Shown: in pieces, positions 50,085 to 58,752 of the stretch
Position numbering within the stretch: position 1 is the stretch's first letter
Layout: each line of letters starts with the position of its first letter
NCBI GenBank assembly: GCA_052139695.1
Contig: JBKQWF010000056.1
Coordinates: forward strand, 1-64,000
Length of the DNA: 64,000 bases
Direction of reading: 5' to 3'
DNA from: PLGF01 sp052139695
GTDB taxonomy: Bacteria > Verrucomicrobiota > Verrucomicrobiia > Limisphaerales > Palsa-1400
Notes under the pieces: model-generated
The model's database searches: none
Seen by the model: the letters and a program-made list of their open reading frames with translations, nothing else
What the model was told of the DNA's origin: nothing
Position numbers and translations under genes: made by a program

Positions 50085-53000
50085 TTATGAAAATATTTCA
50101 TCGTCAATGGCCCTTGTTCTTGACCTTAACGCTGTGTCTGGGGGCCGGTGGCGGATGCACAAAAGCCTCCAGGATCAAAAGCCTCTTGGCTTCCGCCGAC
50201 CGCGATTTTCAAGCACAACACTATGATGCCGCGCTGGTTGAGTATGATGCCGTCCGCCATTTGTCTCCGCTTAATACAAATGCCATTCGTCAATTGGGAT
50301 TGATCTACGCCGACGAAGGACGGTCGGCTTTGGCCTACGGTTTCCTGGAAAAAGCCCATGAACTGGAACCGGCTAATCCAGCCGTTGAACTCAGATTGGC
50401 CCAACTTTCTTTGTCCGCGGGCAAACCAGCCGATGCGTCCGATCTGGCCGCAAAGTACTTGCAAACTGAGCCCACCAACGAACAAGCCTTGCTCATATTA
50501 GTGGAGGCGTCCCGCTCCCCCTCAGCTTCGGGCAAGGTTCGCAGCCAGCTTCAGACCTGGATTCACCAAAACCCGAACGTCGCGGCCTATCACGCCGCAC
50601 TGGGTTGGCTGGATCTGGGCCAGCAAAACGTCACCAATGCGGAAGCCGAATTGCAAACTGCCCTGCGCCTGGATTCTCACCTTCCTTCGGCCTACCTTGG
50701 CATGGCCACCGTTTATGCGGCGCGGAAAGAGACCAATGCCTTGGAAAAGGCGCTGAAAACAGCTTCCGATTTGTCGCCGATTCGTTCTGCCTCCCGGCTG
50801 AAATACGCGGAGTACAAGGCGCAAACCGGCGCTTCAGAGGAGGCCAAACAAATCTTGGAGAATATTACCAGCCAGGCCCCGGATTATATCCCGGCATGGA
50901 GCGACCTGATGAAGATCGCGTTTAGCGAACACAGATACGACGACTGTGCTGCCATTGTGGCTAAAATCCTGGCGCATGATCCCTCCAACTTCGAAGCCCA
51001 ATTGCAGTCCGGCAACATTGCCATGGCCACCCACAAAACAGACGAGGCCATCAACCAATTCGAGATCTTGGAAGCCCGCAACAAAAAGTCCCCACAAGTG
51101 AAGTACCACTTGGCTCTGGCTTATTTGCAGAAAGGGGAGACTCCCAAGGCGGCGGCCGCCCTGCGTGGTGCATTGGATTTGGACCACGGTTTTGTCGCGG
51201 CGGTGCTTGCGCTGGCGGATTTGGATGTTCGGGCCGGGGAATCAACCGAAGCGGTCACGCTTCTCACACCGCTGATAAAAAGCCAACCCGGCAACGCACA
51301 GGCGCAACTCCTTCTGGCCACAGCTTATTTGGCCCAACGCAAGCCGGCCGGGGCCTTGGAAGTCTATCAGCGGATGGCCAAAGCTTTCCCTAAAAATCCC
51401 AGCATTCCGCACCTGATGGGGATCATTTACAGGTCGGAACACGATCTGCCAAATGCCCGCGCGTGCTTCACCAAGGCCCTGGAGTTGCAACCGGATTATT
51501 TGCCGGCTCTCGATGACATCACCGGCCTTGAGGTTGAGAGCAGACATTTTGATGAGGCCATCGCCCGTGTGAAAGCGGCAATCGAACGGTCGCCCAAGGC
51601 GAGCGAGCCTCAGACCATTCTGGGCGAAGTTTATCTGGCTCAAGCGCAGACCAATCTGGCTGAAACGGCCTTTTCCAAGGCCATCGAACTCAGCCCCTCC
51701 GATCCTCATCCCTATCTGGCCCTTGCCGGAATCTATGTCAGGGCGCACAAAGAGGACCAGGCCTTGGAGCGCCTCAACAGTTTGGTGGCCAAGACCAACA
51801 ACATCTCCGCTTTGATGCAAATCTCGTCCATTCAGGGCCAGAAAAAGCATTACGAAGCGGCGCGCGACGCCTTGGAGAAGTTACTCACGGTTGATCCAAA
51901 GTTTTCACCGGCATTAAATGACCTTGCTTACATGTATGCGGAAAACTTGGGCAATCTCAGCCGTGCCGCCGAATTGGCCCAGCAGGCGCATGATCTTTAC
52001 CCCCAAGTCCCTGCTTTTAGCGATACGCTGGGCTGGATTCTTTTCAAGCAGGGCCAATTCCCTCGCGCGCTCGCTCTATTGCAGGAGAGCCAGGAAAAAC
52101 GTCCCAATGCTCCGGAAGTGACCATGCACTTGGGCATGGTCTATTACATGATGGATAACGAGGACCTGGCGCGACTTTATCTGCAGCGGGCCGTGGACAG
52201 TCCGTCCGATTATCCGGAAAAGGAAACGGCGCGTCAGTCGCTGGCATTTTTGGCCATGGATCCGGAAAAAGCAACCCCCGCCATGATTGAAGAATTGCAA
52301 AAGCGAGTGCGGGATAATCCGCACGATCCAGTGCCCATGACACGCTTGGCCGCCATTGAAGAACGCCAAGGCGAGGCGGCCAAAGCCGCTGACATCTATC
52401 ATAGTCTTATTCAGCAAAACCCCAAGAATGCTCAGGCCCTTCTGAAGCTGGCACATCTCTACGCCGGACCGTTGAAAGACCCCCGGCAAGCCATGAACAT
52501 GGCCAAATCAGCTCATGATTTGGCCCCCAATGATCCTCACGCGGATGCCTTGCTCGGCAAGCTGGCTTATCAAAGTGGTGATTACCCCTGGGCGCTGAGC
52601 CTTCTGCAGGAAGCGGCCAATCAATTGCCCAATCAACCCGCCCTCCTCTACGACCTTGCCTGGGCCGATTACGTCACAGGGCGTGAAGCAGAGGCGGATA
52701 CTAAAATGAGCGAAGCGGCCGCCGCGGGGAGCGCTTTCCCTGACCAGCAGGAGGCCAAGCAATTCCTTGCCTTGCGCGCCGCTTGGAAAGACGCAAGCAA
52801 GGCGCCGGCGGTGGCCGCCGAAGCGCAGACGATTTTGCAAAAGCAGCCGAATTACTTGCCAGCGCTCATGATCTCGGCCCTTTTGCGCCAGCAGCAGGGT
52901 TCCCCCAAAGAGGCCGCGTCGATCTATGAGCAGATCCTCAATAGCTACCCGCAATTTGCTCCCGCCATGCGCCAGTTGGCCGTCCTCTACACTGAGACCG

Positions 53001-53311
53001 GGGAAAACGACGCCAAAGCTTACGACTTGGCGGAAAAAGCCCGGTCTTCACGGCCCGACGATCCGGGGTTGCGGCGCGCTTTGGGCATCCTGGCTTTTCG
53101 CCGAGGTGACGCCACCATGTCCAAAAAGTTGTTGCAAGAATCCCAGCCTCAATTCACCAACGACGGCGCGTTGCTTTATTATCTGGGCATGGACTACTAC
53201 AAACTCAAGCAACGCAACGAGAGCAAGGATACTCTCCAGCGCGCGTTGCACCTGAATCTGCCCGACAAAATGGCGGGGGATGCCCGCCAGGTCCTGGCGG
53301 AGTTAAAGTAA
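50081..53311 (+). CDS. Giant TPR-repeat lipoprotein of exosortase loci (PrsT-like)
   Basis: The 1076-residue protein starts with a lipoprotein signal (LFLTLTLCLGAGGGC, lipid-modified Cys26). It then consists almost entirely of tetratricopeptide repeats, more than twenty (for example YDAALVEYDAVRHLSPLNTNA, LPNARACFTKALELQPDYLPAL, NLAETAFSKAIELSPSDPHPY). Long TPR lipoproteins are regular neighbours of exosortases and are proposed to organise the export or attachment machinery in the periplasm. The ATG at 50081 overlaps the exosortase stop and no Shine-Dalgarno site is needed. Longer upstream frames run through the exosortase gene and are not real. A short GCGCCT/AGGCGC stem-loop follows the stop. 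Confidence 0.9.
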   Translation: MIMKIFHRQWPLFLTLTLCLGAGGGCTKASRIKSLLASADRDFQAQHYDAALVEYDAVRHLSPLNTNAIRQLGLIYADEGRSALAYGFLEKAHELEPANPAVELRLAQLSLSAGKPADASDLAAKYLQTEPTNEQALLILVEASRSPSASGKVRSQLQTWIHQNPNVAAYHAALGWLDLGQQNVTNAEAELQTALRLDSHLPSAYLGMATVYAARKETNALEKALKTASDLSPIRSASRLKYAEYKAQTGASEEAKQILENITSQAPDYIPAWSDLMKIAFSEHRYDDCAAIVAKILAHDPSNFEAQLQSGNIAMATHKTDEAINQFEILEARNKKSPQVKYHLALAYLQKGETPKAAAALRGALDLDHGFVAAVLALADLDVRAGESTEAVTLLTPLIKSQPGNAQAQLLLATAYLAQRKPAGALEVYQRMAKAFPKNPSIPHLMGIIYRSEHDLPNARACFTKALELQPDYLPALDDITGLEVESRHFDEAIARVKAAIERSPKASEPQTILGEVYLAQAQTNLAETAFSKAIELSPSDPHPYLALAGIYVRAHKEDQALERLNSLVAKTNNISALMQISSIQGQKKHYEAARDALEKLLTVDPKFSPALNDLAYMYAENLGNLSRAAELAQQAHDLYPQVPAFSDTLGWILFKQGQFPRALALLQESQEKRPNAPEVTMHLGMVYYMMDNEDLARLYLQRAVDSPSDYPEKETARQSLAFLAMDPEKATPAMIEELQKRVRDNPHDPVPMTRLAAIEERQGEAAKAADIYHSLIQQNPKNAQALLKLAHLYAGPLKDPRQAMNMAKSAHDLAPNDPHADALLGKLAYQSGDYPWALSLLQEAANQLPNQPALLYDLAWADYVTGREAEADTKMSEAAAAGSAFPDQQEAKQFLALRAAWKDASKAPAVAAEAQTILQKQPNYLPALMISALLRQQQGSPKEAASIYEQILNSYPQFAPAMRQLAVLYTETGENDAKAYDLAEKARSSRPDDPGLRRALGILAFRRGDATMSKKLLQESQPQFTNDGALLYYLGMDYYKLKQRNESKDTLQRALHLNLPDKMAGDARQVLAELK

Positions 53312-53334
53312 ACGATATTTCGGAGTTGCATGAG

Positions 53335-53350
53335 GCGCCTGGAAAGGCGC
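53335..53350 (+). terminator. Short stem-loop after the TPR gene
   Basis: GCGCCT and AGGCGC flank a GGAA tetraloop. The stem is only 6 bp and no T run follows, so it is a weak terminator or an mRNA-processing hairpin in the 94-bp gap before the export protein gene. Confidence 0.3.
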
Positions 53351-53405
53351 ATCATCCACCAGAACCATTTGCCCGGCGTGATTGAGAGTGCCGGAAAAAA
53401 ATAAA

Positions 53406-54035
53406 ATGTTGAATTCTATATTTCAAAAAACAACCGGGATCGCCGTCGCCGCCGTCGCTCTGTGGCTGGGCTTCGTCAGCGCTCAAGCCGCGCCGTCCGA
53501 TTCTTCCGCAACCACCAACCAGGCGCCGGCCAACCCGGACTCGCTCATCCTCAAAGAGGGCGATTCCATTCACATTTCCTTTCCTGGGACCCCCAGTCTC
53601 AATTCCACCCAGGTCATCCGCCGGGACGGCAAGATCACGCTGGACATGGTCGGGGAAGTCTCCGCCGCCGGCTTGACGCCTCACGCCCTGGAGGAGGAAT
53701 TAATCAAGCGCTATGGCGACCAGCTCGTTGTCAAAGAAATCTTCGTCACGGTGGAGTCCTCCTCGTTTGTCGTCTATCTGACGGGGGCCGTGCTCAAACC
53801 GGGCAAGCTCGTCTCCGAGCGCCATCTTAGCCCGATGGAAGCGGTCATCGAAGCCGGCATCGACCACACTCGGGCGAATCTCAAATCGGTCGTCATCATC
53901 CGCGATCTGCCGACCGGCAAACGCGAGAAATTCAAACTCAATCTTGCCCGGCAATTAAAGGGCGAACCCACCGTCCCCTTCTCCCTGGAGCCGTTTGACA
54001 TCATCTATGTCCCGGAGAGATTCTCCTGGTATTAG
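53406..54035 (+). CDS. Short Wza-like polysaccharide export protein
   Basis: The 209-residue protein has a signal peptide (FQKTTGIAVAAVALWLGFVSAQAAP, cut near residue 28). A polysaccharide export (Poly_export) domain follows (LKEGDSIHISFPGTPSL, RRDGKITLDMVGEVSAAGLTP). One SLBB-type domain completes it (VYLTGAVLKPGKL, MEAVIEAGIDHTRANLKSVVII). Full Wza has about 380 residues, more SLBB repeats and a C-terminal amphipathic helix that crosses the outer membrane. All of that is missing here, so another protein, perhaps the barrel at 40968, may form the outer-membrane channel. There is no lipobox Cys in the usual place. The ATG at 53406 follows a GGAAAAAAAT stretch. Confidence 0.87.
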   Translation: MLNSIFQKTTGIAVAAVALWLGFVSAQAAPSDSSATTNQAPANPDSLILKEGDSIHISFPGTPSLNSTQVIRRDGKITLDMVGEVSAAGLTPHALEEELIKRYGDQLVVKEIFVTVESSSFVVYLTGAVLKPGKLVSERHLSPMEAVIEAGIDHTRANLKSVVIIRDLPTGKREKFKLNLARQLKGEPTVPFSLEPFDIIYVPERFSWY

Positions 54036-54047
54036 CGCCCACCGGCC

Positions 54048-54509
54048 TCAAATGACGTAGTCCAGGACCGACACCGGGGCTTTCTCCAATCGATGCGCGC
54101 GGTTGCACAGGTCCTTTAGTGTGACCCGCTCCATCACCTGCACGACCGCTTCGCGCACTTCCTTCATCACTTCTCGAATCGGGCACCGTGCCTCATCAGG
54201 GCAGGTGCAACGTTCGTAAAAGCGGTCGCTCACGCAACTAACCGGGGCGAGCGCGCCTTCCACATGCCGTACCACCGAGGCCAGGGTAATATGTTGTGGC
54301 GGCCTCGCCAAACGGTAACCTCCCGCCGCTCCTCGCCGGCTTTCCACCGCTCCCAGACCCTTTAAGTCATTGAGGATCTGTTCCAGGAACTTCTTGGGAA
54401 TGTTCTGCTGGCGCGAGACCGACTCAATACTGACCACTCCGTCTCCGTAATGGAGCCCCAGCACGAGCAGGGCTCTCAAAGCGTATTCTCCGCGAACTGA
54501 TAGCTTCAT
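54048..54509 (-). CDS. Rrf2-family regulator with Fe-S-type cysteines
   Basis: The 153-residue winged-helix protein begins MKLSVRGEYALRALLVLG and has the Rrf2 signature IPKKFLEQILNDLKGLGAVESRRGAAGGYRLAR. A cysteine cluster (Cys92, Cys101, Cys103, Cys109 in CVSDRFYERCTCPDEARC) resembles the iron-sulfur site of IscR-type members, with wider spacing. It is divergent from the porin and sulfate transporter genes, which suggests a CymR- or IscR-like sensor of sulfur or Fe-S status. The ATG at 54509 is the family start; longer upstream frames run into the promoter region. A dyad at 54520-54539 overlaps its own promoter zone. Confidence 0.88.
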   Translation of the reverse strand: MKLSVRGEYALRALLVLGLHYGDGVVSIESVSRQQNIPKKFLEQILNDLKGLGAVESRRGAAGGYRLARPPQHITLASVVRHVEGALAPVSCVSDRFYERCTCPDEARCPIREVMKEVREAVVQVMERVTLKDLCNRAHRLEKAPVSVLDYVI

Positions 54510-54519
54510 GACGGAAGAT

Positions 54520-54539
54520 ACCAATTCCAGTGATTTGGT
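54520..54539. promoter_or_regulatory. Possible Rrf2 operator
   Basis: ACCAA and TTGGT form a perfect 5-bp dyad ten bases apart, immediately upstream of the Rrf2 gene. A related half-site TTGGTAT recurs at 54578-54584, inside the porin promoter, and ATACCAA overlaps the left arm (54518-54524). Both genes could be bound by the regulator. Confidence 0.4.
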
Positions 54540-54571
54540 CAAGATTCCGTTCTTTTTTGTGAAAAAGCCTA

Positions 54572-54599
54572 TTGACTTGGTATGGATTGCTGCTAACAT
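54572..54599 (+). promoter_or_regulatory. Promoter of the porin-sulfate transporter genes
   Basis: TTGACT (54572-54577) and TAACAT (54594-54599) are 16 bp apart, just before the porin ATG at 54609. The spacer contains a TTGGTAT half-site. The very short leader makes this tentative. Confidence 0.4.
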
Positions 54600-54608
54600 G
54601 CACCCATC

Positions 54609-56030
54609 ATGAACCGAATATTCATTCGTTTTCTTCGCCTTTTTGGCAATAATCGAATCCCGACTCTGTTGGTCTGCTTCGCGCAGTTTGCCGCTCTTGG
54701 CCTGATGGCCGATCCGGCATCAGACCAAGCGATATCAGGCCAGACCACCAATGAAATTGAGATGCTGAAAAGGCAGATCCAAGCGCTCTCGCAGAAGGTC
54801 GAGGACTTGGAGCAGAAACAAGGACTGCAATCGGAAAAGCTCAAGACCGCCCCGCTCATCAAGGCTGGCGAGAACGGATTCTCCCTGCAGTCGGCCAACT
54901 CCAACTTCATTTTGAGTCTATCCGGCTTTGCCCAGGTGGACGGGCGCGACTACGTGACACCGGCCATCGGCGCGAAGGATACCTTTACGATTCGCCGCAT
55001 GCGCGCCATCGCCAGCGGCACGGTGTATAAATACTTTGACTATTACATGCAGGTGGATTTTGCTTCAGGTATTACCGCTACGACAACAAACGATGCGCTT
55101 TTGCAAGACGCCTACGTCAATATCCATCCGTGGAAGGCCTTTCAGGTGCAGGCGGGGAAATTCAAGGAACCGGTCAGCCTCGAAGTCCTGCCGTTGGATC
55201 AATACCTGTGGTTTCTGGAACGCGGTTTCCCCACCGAGTTAGCCCCGAATCGCGATGTGGGCGTTCAAATTCACGGGGATCTTTGGCATGGCGCCCTGAG
55301 CTATTCCGCGGGCGCTTTTAACGGCGTTCCAGACGGCGGCAGCGGCGACGTGGAGGTGGCCGACAACGACAAGGACGCCGTGGCGCGCTTCATGACTTAC
55401 CCGTTGCGCAACACCCAGATTACCGCGCTGCAAAACTTTGGCTTTGGCCTCGGCAGCAGCTATGGCCTTCAGGCCGGCACAACCACCCCTACTTTTGCCA
55501 CAGTGGGCCGGCAGACTTTCTTCGGTTACAACAACACCGTCAGCGAAGGCGGTCAGCATCTGCGCCTGGACCCTCAAGGCGCCTATTGGTGGGGGCCCCT
55601 GTGCGCCTATTGGGAATATGCCGTCTCCGACGAAAAATTCGTCCTGCCCAGCAAAAAAAAGCAGGCCTATTTCGATAATTCAGGCTGGGACATTGACGCC
55701 TCATGGTATTTGACAGGCGAATCCAACGTCTTTGGCGTGCTGCCGACAGTCGCCAACCCCTTCCGCTTTGATGGGTCGGGCTGGGGCGCCTTCCAACTCG
55801 CCGCCCGTTTTGGCGAGCTGTCGATGGATCCCGCCGCCTTTCCGCTCTACGCCAAGTCCGGCTCCGCCCGAGGCGCCACCTCCTGGAGCGTCGCCTTGGA
55901 TTGGTACCTCAACCACAACATCAAATGCATCTTTGAATATTCGCAAACCGCCTTTTCCGGAAGTCATCTCGCCGGCGTCGCCGCCCAGGACGAAAAAGCG
56001 CTGCTCGGACGGCTGCAGTTTGGCTTTTGA
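54609..56030 (+). CDS. OprP/OprO-like outer-membrane porin
   Basis: The 473-residue protein has a signal peptide, then a coiled coil (EIEMLKRQIQALSQKVEDLEQKQ, about residues 48-70) that should form a periplasmic trimer stalk. A beta-barrel follows, with typical phosphate-selective porin O/P strands (SGFAQVDGRDYV, TFTIRRMRAIASG, YYMQVDFASG, FQVQAGKFKEPVSLE). It ends in aromatic RLQFGF. Placed directly before a sulfate ABC transporter, it may be an anion channel that lets sulfate into the periplasm; this specificity is inferred from context. It is divergent from the Rrf2 regulator and 11 bp ahead of the binding-protein gene. Confidence 0.86.
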   Translation: MNRIFIRFLRLFGNNRIPTLLVCFAQFAALGLMADPASDQAISGQTTNEIEMLKRQIQALSQKVEDLEQKQGLQSEKLKTAPLIKAGENGFSLQSANSNFILSLSGFAQVDGRDYVTPAIGAKDTFTIRRMRAIASGTVYKYFDYYMQVDFASGITATTTNDALLQDAYVNIHPWKAFQVQAGKFKEPVSLEVLPLDQYLWFLERGFPTELAPNRDVGVQIHGDLWHGALSYSAGAFNGVPDGGSGDVEVADNDKDAVARFMTYPLRNTQITALQNFGFGLGSSYGLQAGTTTPTFATVGRQTFFGYNNTVSEGGQHLRLDPQGAYWWGPLCAYWEYAVSDEKFVLPSKKKQAYFDNSGWDIDASWYLTGESNVFGVLPTVANPFRFDGSGWGAFQLAARFGELSMDPAAFPLYAKSGSARGATSWSVALDWYLNHNIKCIFEYSQTAFSGSHLAGVAAQDEKALLGRLQFGF

Positions 56031-56041
56031 CGACTGCTGAC

Positions 56042-57046
56042 ATGAAGCAAGGTACACGCCTGTTCCCACTCTGGCTGGCGCTGGCGATGGTCTTTACCTG
56101 CGACGCCAGCACCTCCCTGCTCAATGTCTCCTACGACCCGACCCGGGAGTTTTATCAGGAAATCAACGCCGCCTTTGTCAAAGATTGGAAGGCCAAAACC
56201 GGGGATGACATCAGCATCCGGCAATCGCACGGCGGCTCGGGCAAACAAGCGCGGGCCGTCATCGATGGTTTGCGGGCCGATGTCGTCACCCTGGCCCTGG
56301 CCTGGGACATCGACGCGCTGCGCGAGCAAGCGCAATTGCTGCCGGAAAACTGGCAGCAACAATTGCCCAATAACAGTTGTCCTTATACTTCCACCATTGT
56401 TTTTCTGGTGCGCCACGGCGGCAAGGCCGCGGTCAAAGATTGGGATGATCTGATTCGACCCGGACTGAGTGTTGTCACCCCCAATCCCAAGACCTCGGGC
56501 GGAGCTCGTTGGATTTATCTGGCGGCCTGGGGTGATGCCTTGATGAAAAATCACGGCGATGCCGCCGCCGCGCGGCGATTTGTCGAGCAGCTCTATCACA
56601 ACGTTCCGGTCATGGACGAAGGAGCGCGCGGTTCGGTCACGACCTTTGCCCAGCACGACATTGGCGATGTTCTTTTGAGTTGGGAGAACGAGGCCTGGCT
56701 GGTCGTCAATCGTTTTGGTCGTGGCCGTTTCGACATTGTCTATCCGCCGCGCAGCATCCGGGCGGAGCCGCCGGTGGCGGTCGTGGAAAAATACGCCAAG
56801 GAAAACGGCACCCAGGCGGCGGCCAAGGCTTATTTGCGATTTCTTTATACGGCGCCAGCGCAGGAAATAGCGGCGCGGCATTTTTTCCGCCCGGAACTGG
56901 AAGAGGTCGCGCGCCGCCACGCGGGCGATTTTCCGCCGATGCAATTGTTCACCATCCGGGAGGTTTGCGGCAGTTGGAAGGAGGCGCAAAAAATTCATTT
57001 TGACGAGGGAGGCATTTTTGACCAAATCGCCCGCAGCCGCCGTTAA
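56042..57046 (+). CDS. sbp: Sulfate/thiosulfate-binding protein
   Basis: This 334-residue periplasmic solute-binding protein of the sulfate ABC transporter has a signal peptide, then LLNVSYDPTREFYQEINAAF, the anion-binding QSHGGSGKQARAVIDGLRADVVTLAL, VTPNPKTSGGARWIYL and DVLLSWENEAWL. All match the Sbp/CysP family. The ATG at 56042 follows the porin stop by 11 bp. Its end runs 29 bases into the CysT gene, indicating translational coupling. It should hand sulfate to the CysT-CysW permease. Confidence 0.94.
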   Translation: MKQGTRLFPLWLALAMVFTCDASTSLLNVSYDPTREFYQEINAAFVKDWKAKTGDDISIRQSHGGSGKQARAVIDGLRADVVTLALAWDIDALREQAQLLPENWQQQLPNNSCPYTSTIVFLVRHGGKAAVKDWDDLIRPGLSVVTPNPKTSGGARWIYLAAWGDALMKNHGDAAAARRFVEQLYHNVPVMDEGARGSVTTFAQHDIGDVLLSWENEAWLVVNRFGRGRFDIVYPPRSIRAEPPVAVVEKYAKENGTQAAAKAYLRFLYTAPAQEIAARHFFRPELEEVARRHAGDFPPMQLFTIREVCGSWKEAQKIHFDEGGIFDQIARSRR

Positions 57047-57869
57047 GGCGGCCCCGCCATCCAATCCGCTGCCGGGTTTTTCCCTGACGCTCGGGTTCTC
57101 AATCTTCTATTTGACTATCATGGTGCTCGCGCCCATCGCCGCCCTGGCCCTCAAGGCGTTGCGCCTGCCGCCCGCGCAACTATGGGAAATGGCCACAAAT
57201 GAGCGGGCGCTGGAAGCTTATAAACTGAGCCTGGGAGCGTCGCTCGTCGCCGCGCTGATCAATGCTTTCTTTGGCAGTTTGCTGGCCTGGGTCCTGGTGC
57301 GCTATCCGTTTCCAGGCCGGCGCTTGCTCGACGGCCTGATTGATTTTCCCTTCGCCCTTCCCACAGCCGTCTCCGGGCTGACGCTGGCGAATCTTTTTTC
57401 AAATCACGGCTGGCTGGGACAGTTTTTGGTCCCGCTGGGTATTCACGGGACCTTTACCCGGTTGGGGGTGGTGATCGCGCTGACATTTGTCGGCCTGCCT
57501 TTTTCCGTGCGCACCCTCCAGCCGGTCCTCGAAACGCTTGATCCGGGAGTGGAAGAGGCGGCCGCTTGCCTCGGAGCGGGACGTTTTCGCACCTTTCTCA
57601 GCGTCATTGCTCCGACGCTGCTGCCCACCATTGTGACCGGTTTTGGTCTCTCCTTCGCGCGGGCCTTGGGAGAATACGGCTCAATCGTCTTTATCTCCGG
57701 CAACCTGCCAAAAACAGAAATCGCTCCCACCCTCATTGTCATGCGCCTGAATGAATACAATTATACCGGCGCCATCTCTGTCGCCCTGGTGCTGATGATC
57801 TTCTCCTTCGTTCTGCTCATGACCTTGAACATGTTGCAGGGATGGGCCGCTCAATTCCAGGAAGCATGA
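57018..57869 (+). CDS. cysT: Sulfate ABC transporter permease CysT
   Basis: This inner-membrane permease has about six segments. It shows GFSLTLGFSIFYLTIMVLAPI, FPFALPTAVSGLTLANLFS and the EAA loop that contacts the ATPase (VEEAAACLGAGRFRTFLSVIAPTL). The start is a TTG at 57018, chosen because AGGGAGG lies five bases upstream; the TTG at 57000 is an unlikely alternative. The 283 residues match CysT/CysU. The start overlaps the binding-protein gene and the stop overlaps cysW as ATGA. Confidence 0.94.
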   Translation: MTKSPAAAVKAAPPSNPLPGFSLTLGFSIFYLTIMVLAPIAALALKALRLPPAQLWEMATNERALEAYKLSLGASLVAALINAFFGSLLAWVLVRYPFPGRRLLDGLIDFPFALPTAVSGLTLANLFSNHGWLGQFLVPLGIHGTFTRLGVVIALTFVGLPFSVRTLQPVLETLDPGVEEAAACLGAGRFRTFLSVIAPTLLPTIVTGFGLSFARALGEYGSIVFISGNLPKTEIAPTLIVMRLNEYNYTGAISVALVLMIFSFVLLMTLNMLQGWAAQFQEA

Positions 57870-58720
57870 AAGCCCTCCTCTCACAAACCGGCCCCGCGGA
57901 GCAAACCACGCCGGGCGCGCCAGTGGCAAAATGGTTTCTCATCGGGATAGCCATGCTGTTCTCCGCTGTTTTTTTGCTGCTGCCATTGATCAATGTCTTC
58001 GCCCAGGCCTTCGCTTCCGGCTGGGGGGCGTATTGGAACGCGCTGATGAATCCGGACACCGCTTCGGCGATTCGTTTGACACTCTTGGTGGCCGCCATCA
58101 GCGTCCCTCTGAACATTGTCTTCGGCCTGGCCGCCTCCTGGGCCATCGCCAAATTTGAGTTTGGCGGCAAGGCCTTCTTCCTCACTTTGCTCGACTTGCC
58201 GTTTTCGATTTCGCCGGTGGTCGCCGGTTTGATGTTTGTCCTGCTCTTTGGAATGCGCGGCCTGCTCGGGCCCTGGCTGGAAGCGCATCACTTCAAAGTC
58301 ATCTTCGCTTTGCCAGGCATGGTCATGGCCACGATTTTTGTCACCTTTCCTTATGTCGCGCGGGAGTTGATTCCCGTCATGCAAGCGCAAGGCCGCGAGC
58401 AGGAAGAAGCCTCCCTGACCCTGGGAGCGGGCGGATGGAAAACGTTCTGGCATGTCACGCTGCCCTCGGTCAAATGGGGGCTCTTCTATGGAATTATTCT
58501 CTGCAACGCCCGCGCCATGGGAGAGTTTGGCGCCGTCTCGGTCGTTTCCGGCCATATCGCCGGGCAAACCGATACCTTGCCCTTGCGCGTGGAAAAGTTG
58601 TACTACGAATTTGACCCGGCCGCCCCGTTCGCCGTCGCCACTCTCCTGGCCCTGCTGGCCCTGGCGACCGTCGTTTTGAAAACATTTCTGGAATGGAAGA
58701 GCCGGCGGGAGTCTGATTAG
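57866..58720 (+). CDS. cysW: Sulfate ABC transporter permease CysW
   Basis: This second permease subunit has 284 residues and about six membrane segments: LIGIAMLFSAVFLLLPLINVF, LDLPFSISPVVAGLMFVLLFG, the EAA loop EEASLTLGAGGWKTFWHVTLP, and the characteristic AMGEFGAVSVVSGHIAGQTDTLPLRVE segment split over the cytoplasmic loop. The ATG at 57866 has AGGAAG directly upstream and overlaps the cysT stop codon. A 144-bp gap with a REP-like palindrome separates it from cysA. Confidence 0.95.
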   Translation: MKALLSQTGPAEQTTPGAPVAKWFLIGIAMLFSAVFLLLPLINVFAQAFASGWGAYWNALMNPDTASAIRLTLLVAAISVPLNIVFGLAASWAIAKFEFGGKAFFLTLLDLPFSISPVVAGLMFVLLFGMRGLLGPWLEAHHFKVIFALPGMVMATIFVTFPYVARELIPVMQAQGREQEEASLTLGAGGWKTFWHVTLPSVKWGLFYGIILCNARAMGEFGAVSVVSGHIAGQTDTLPLRVEKLYYEFDPAAPFAVATLLALLALATVVLKTFLEWKSRRESD

Positions 58721-58752
58721 AATGGAATGTGCCAGTGCGGCGGACCGGGAAA

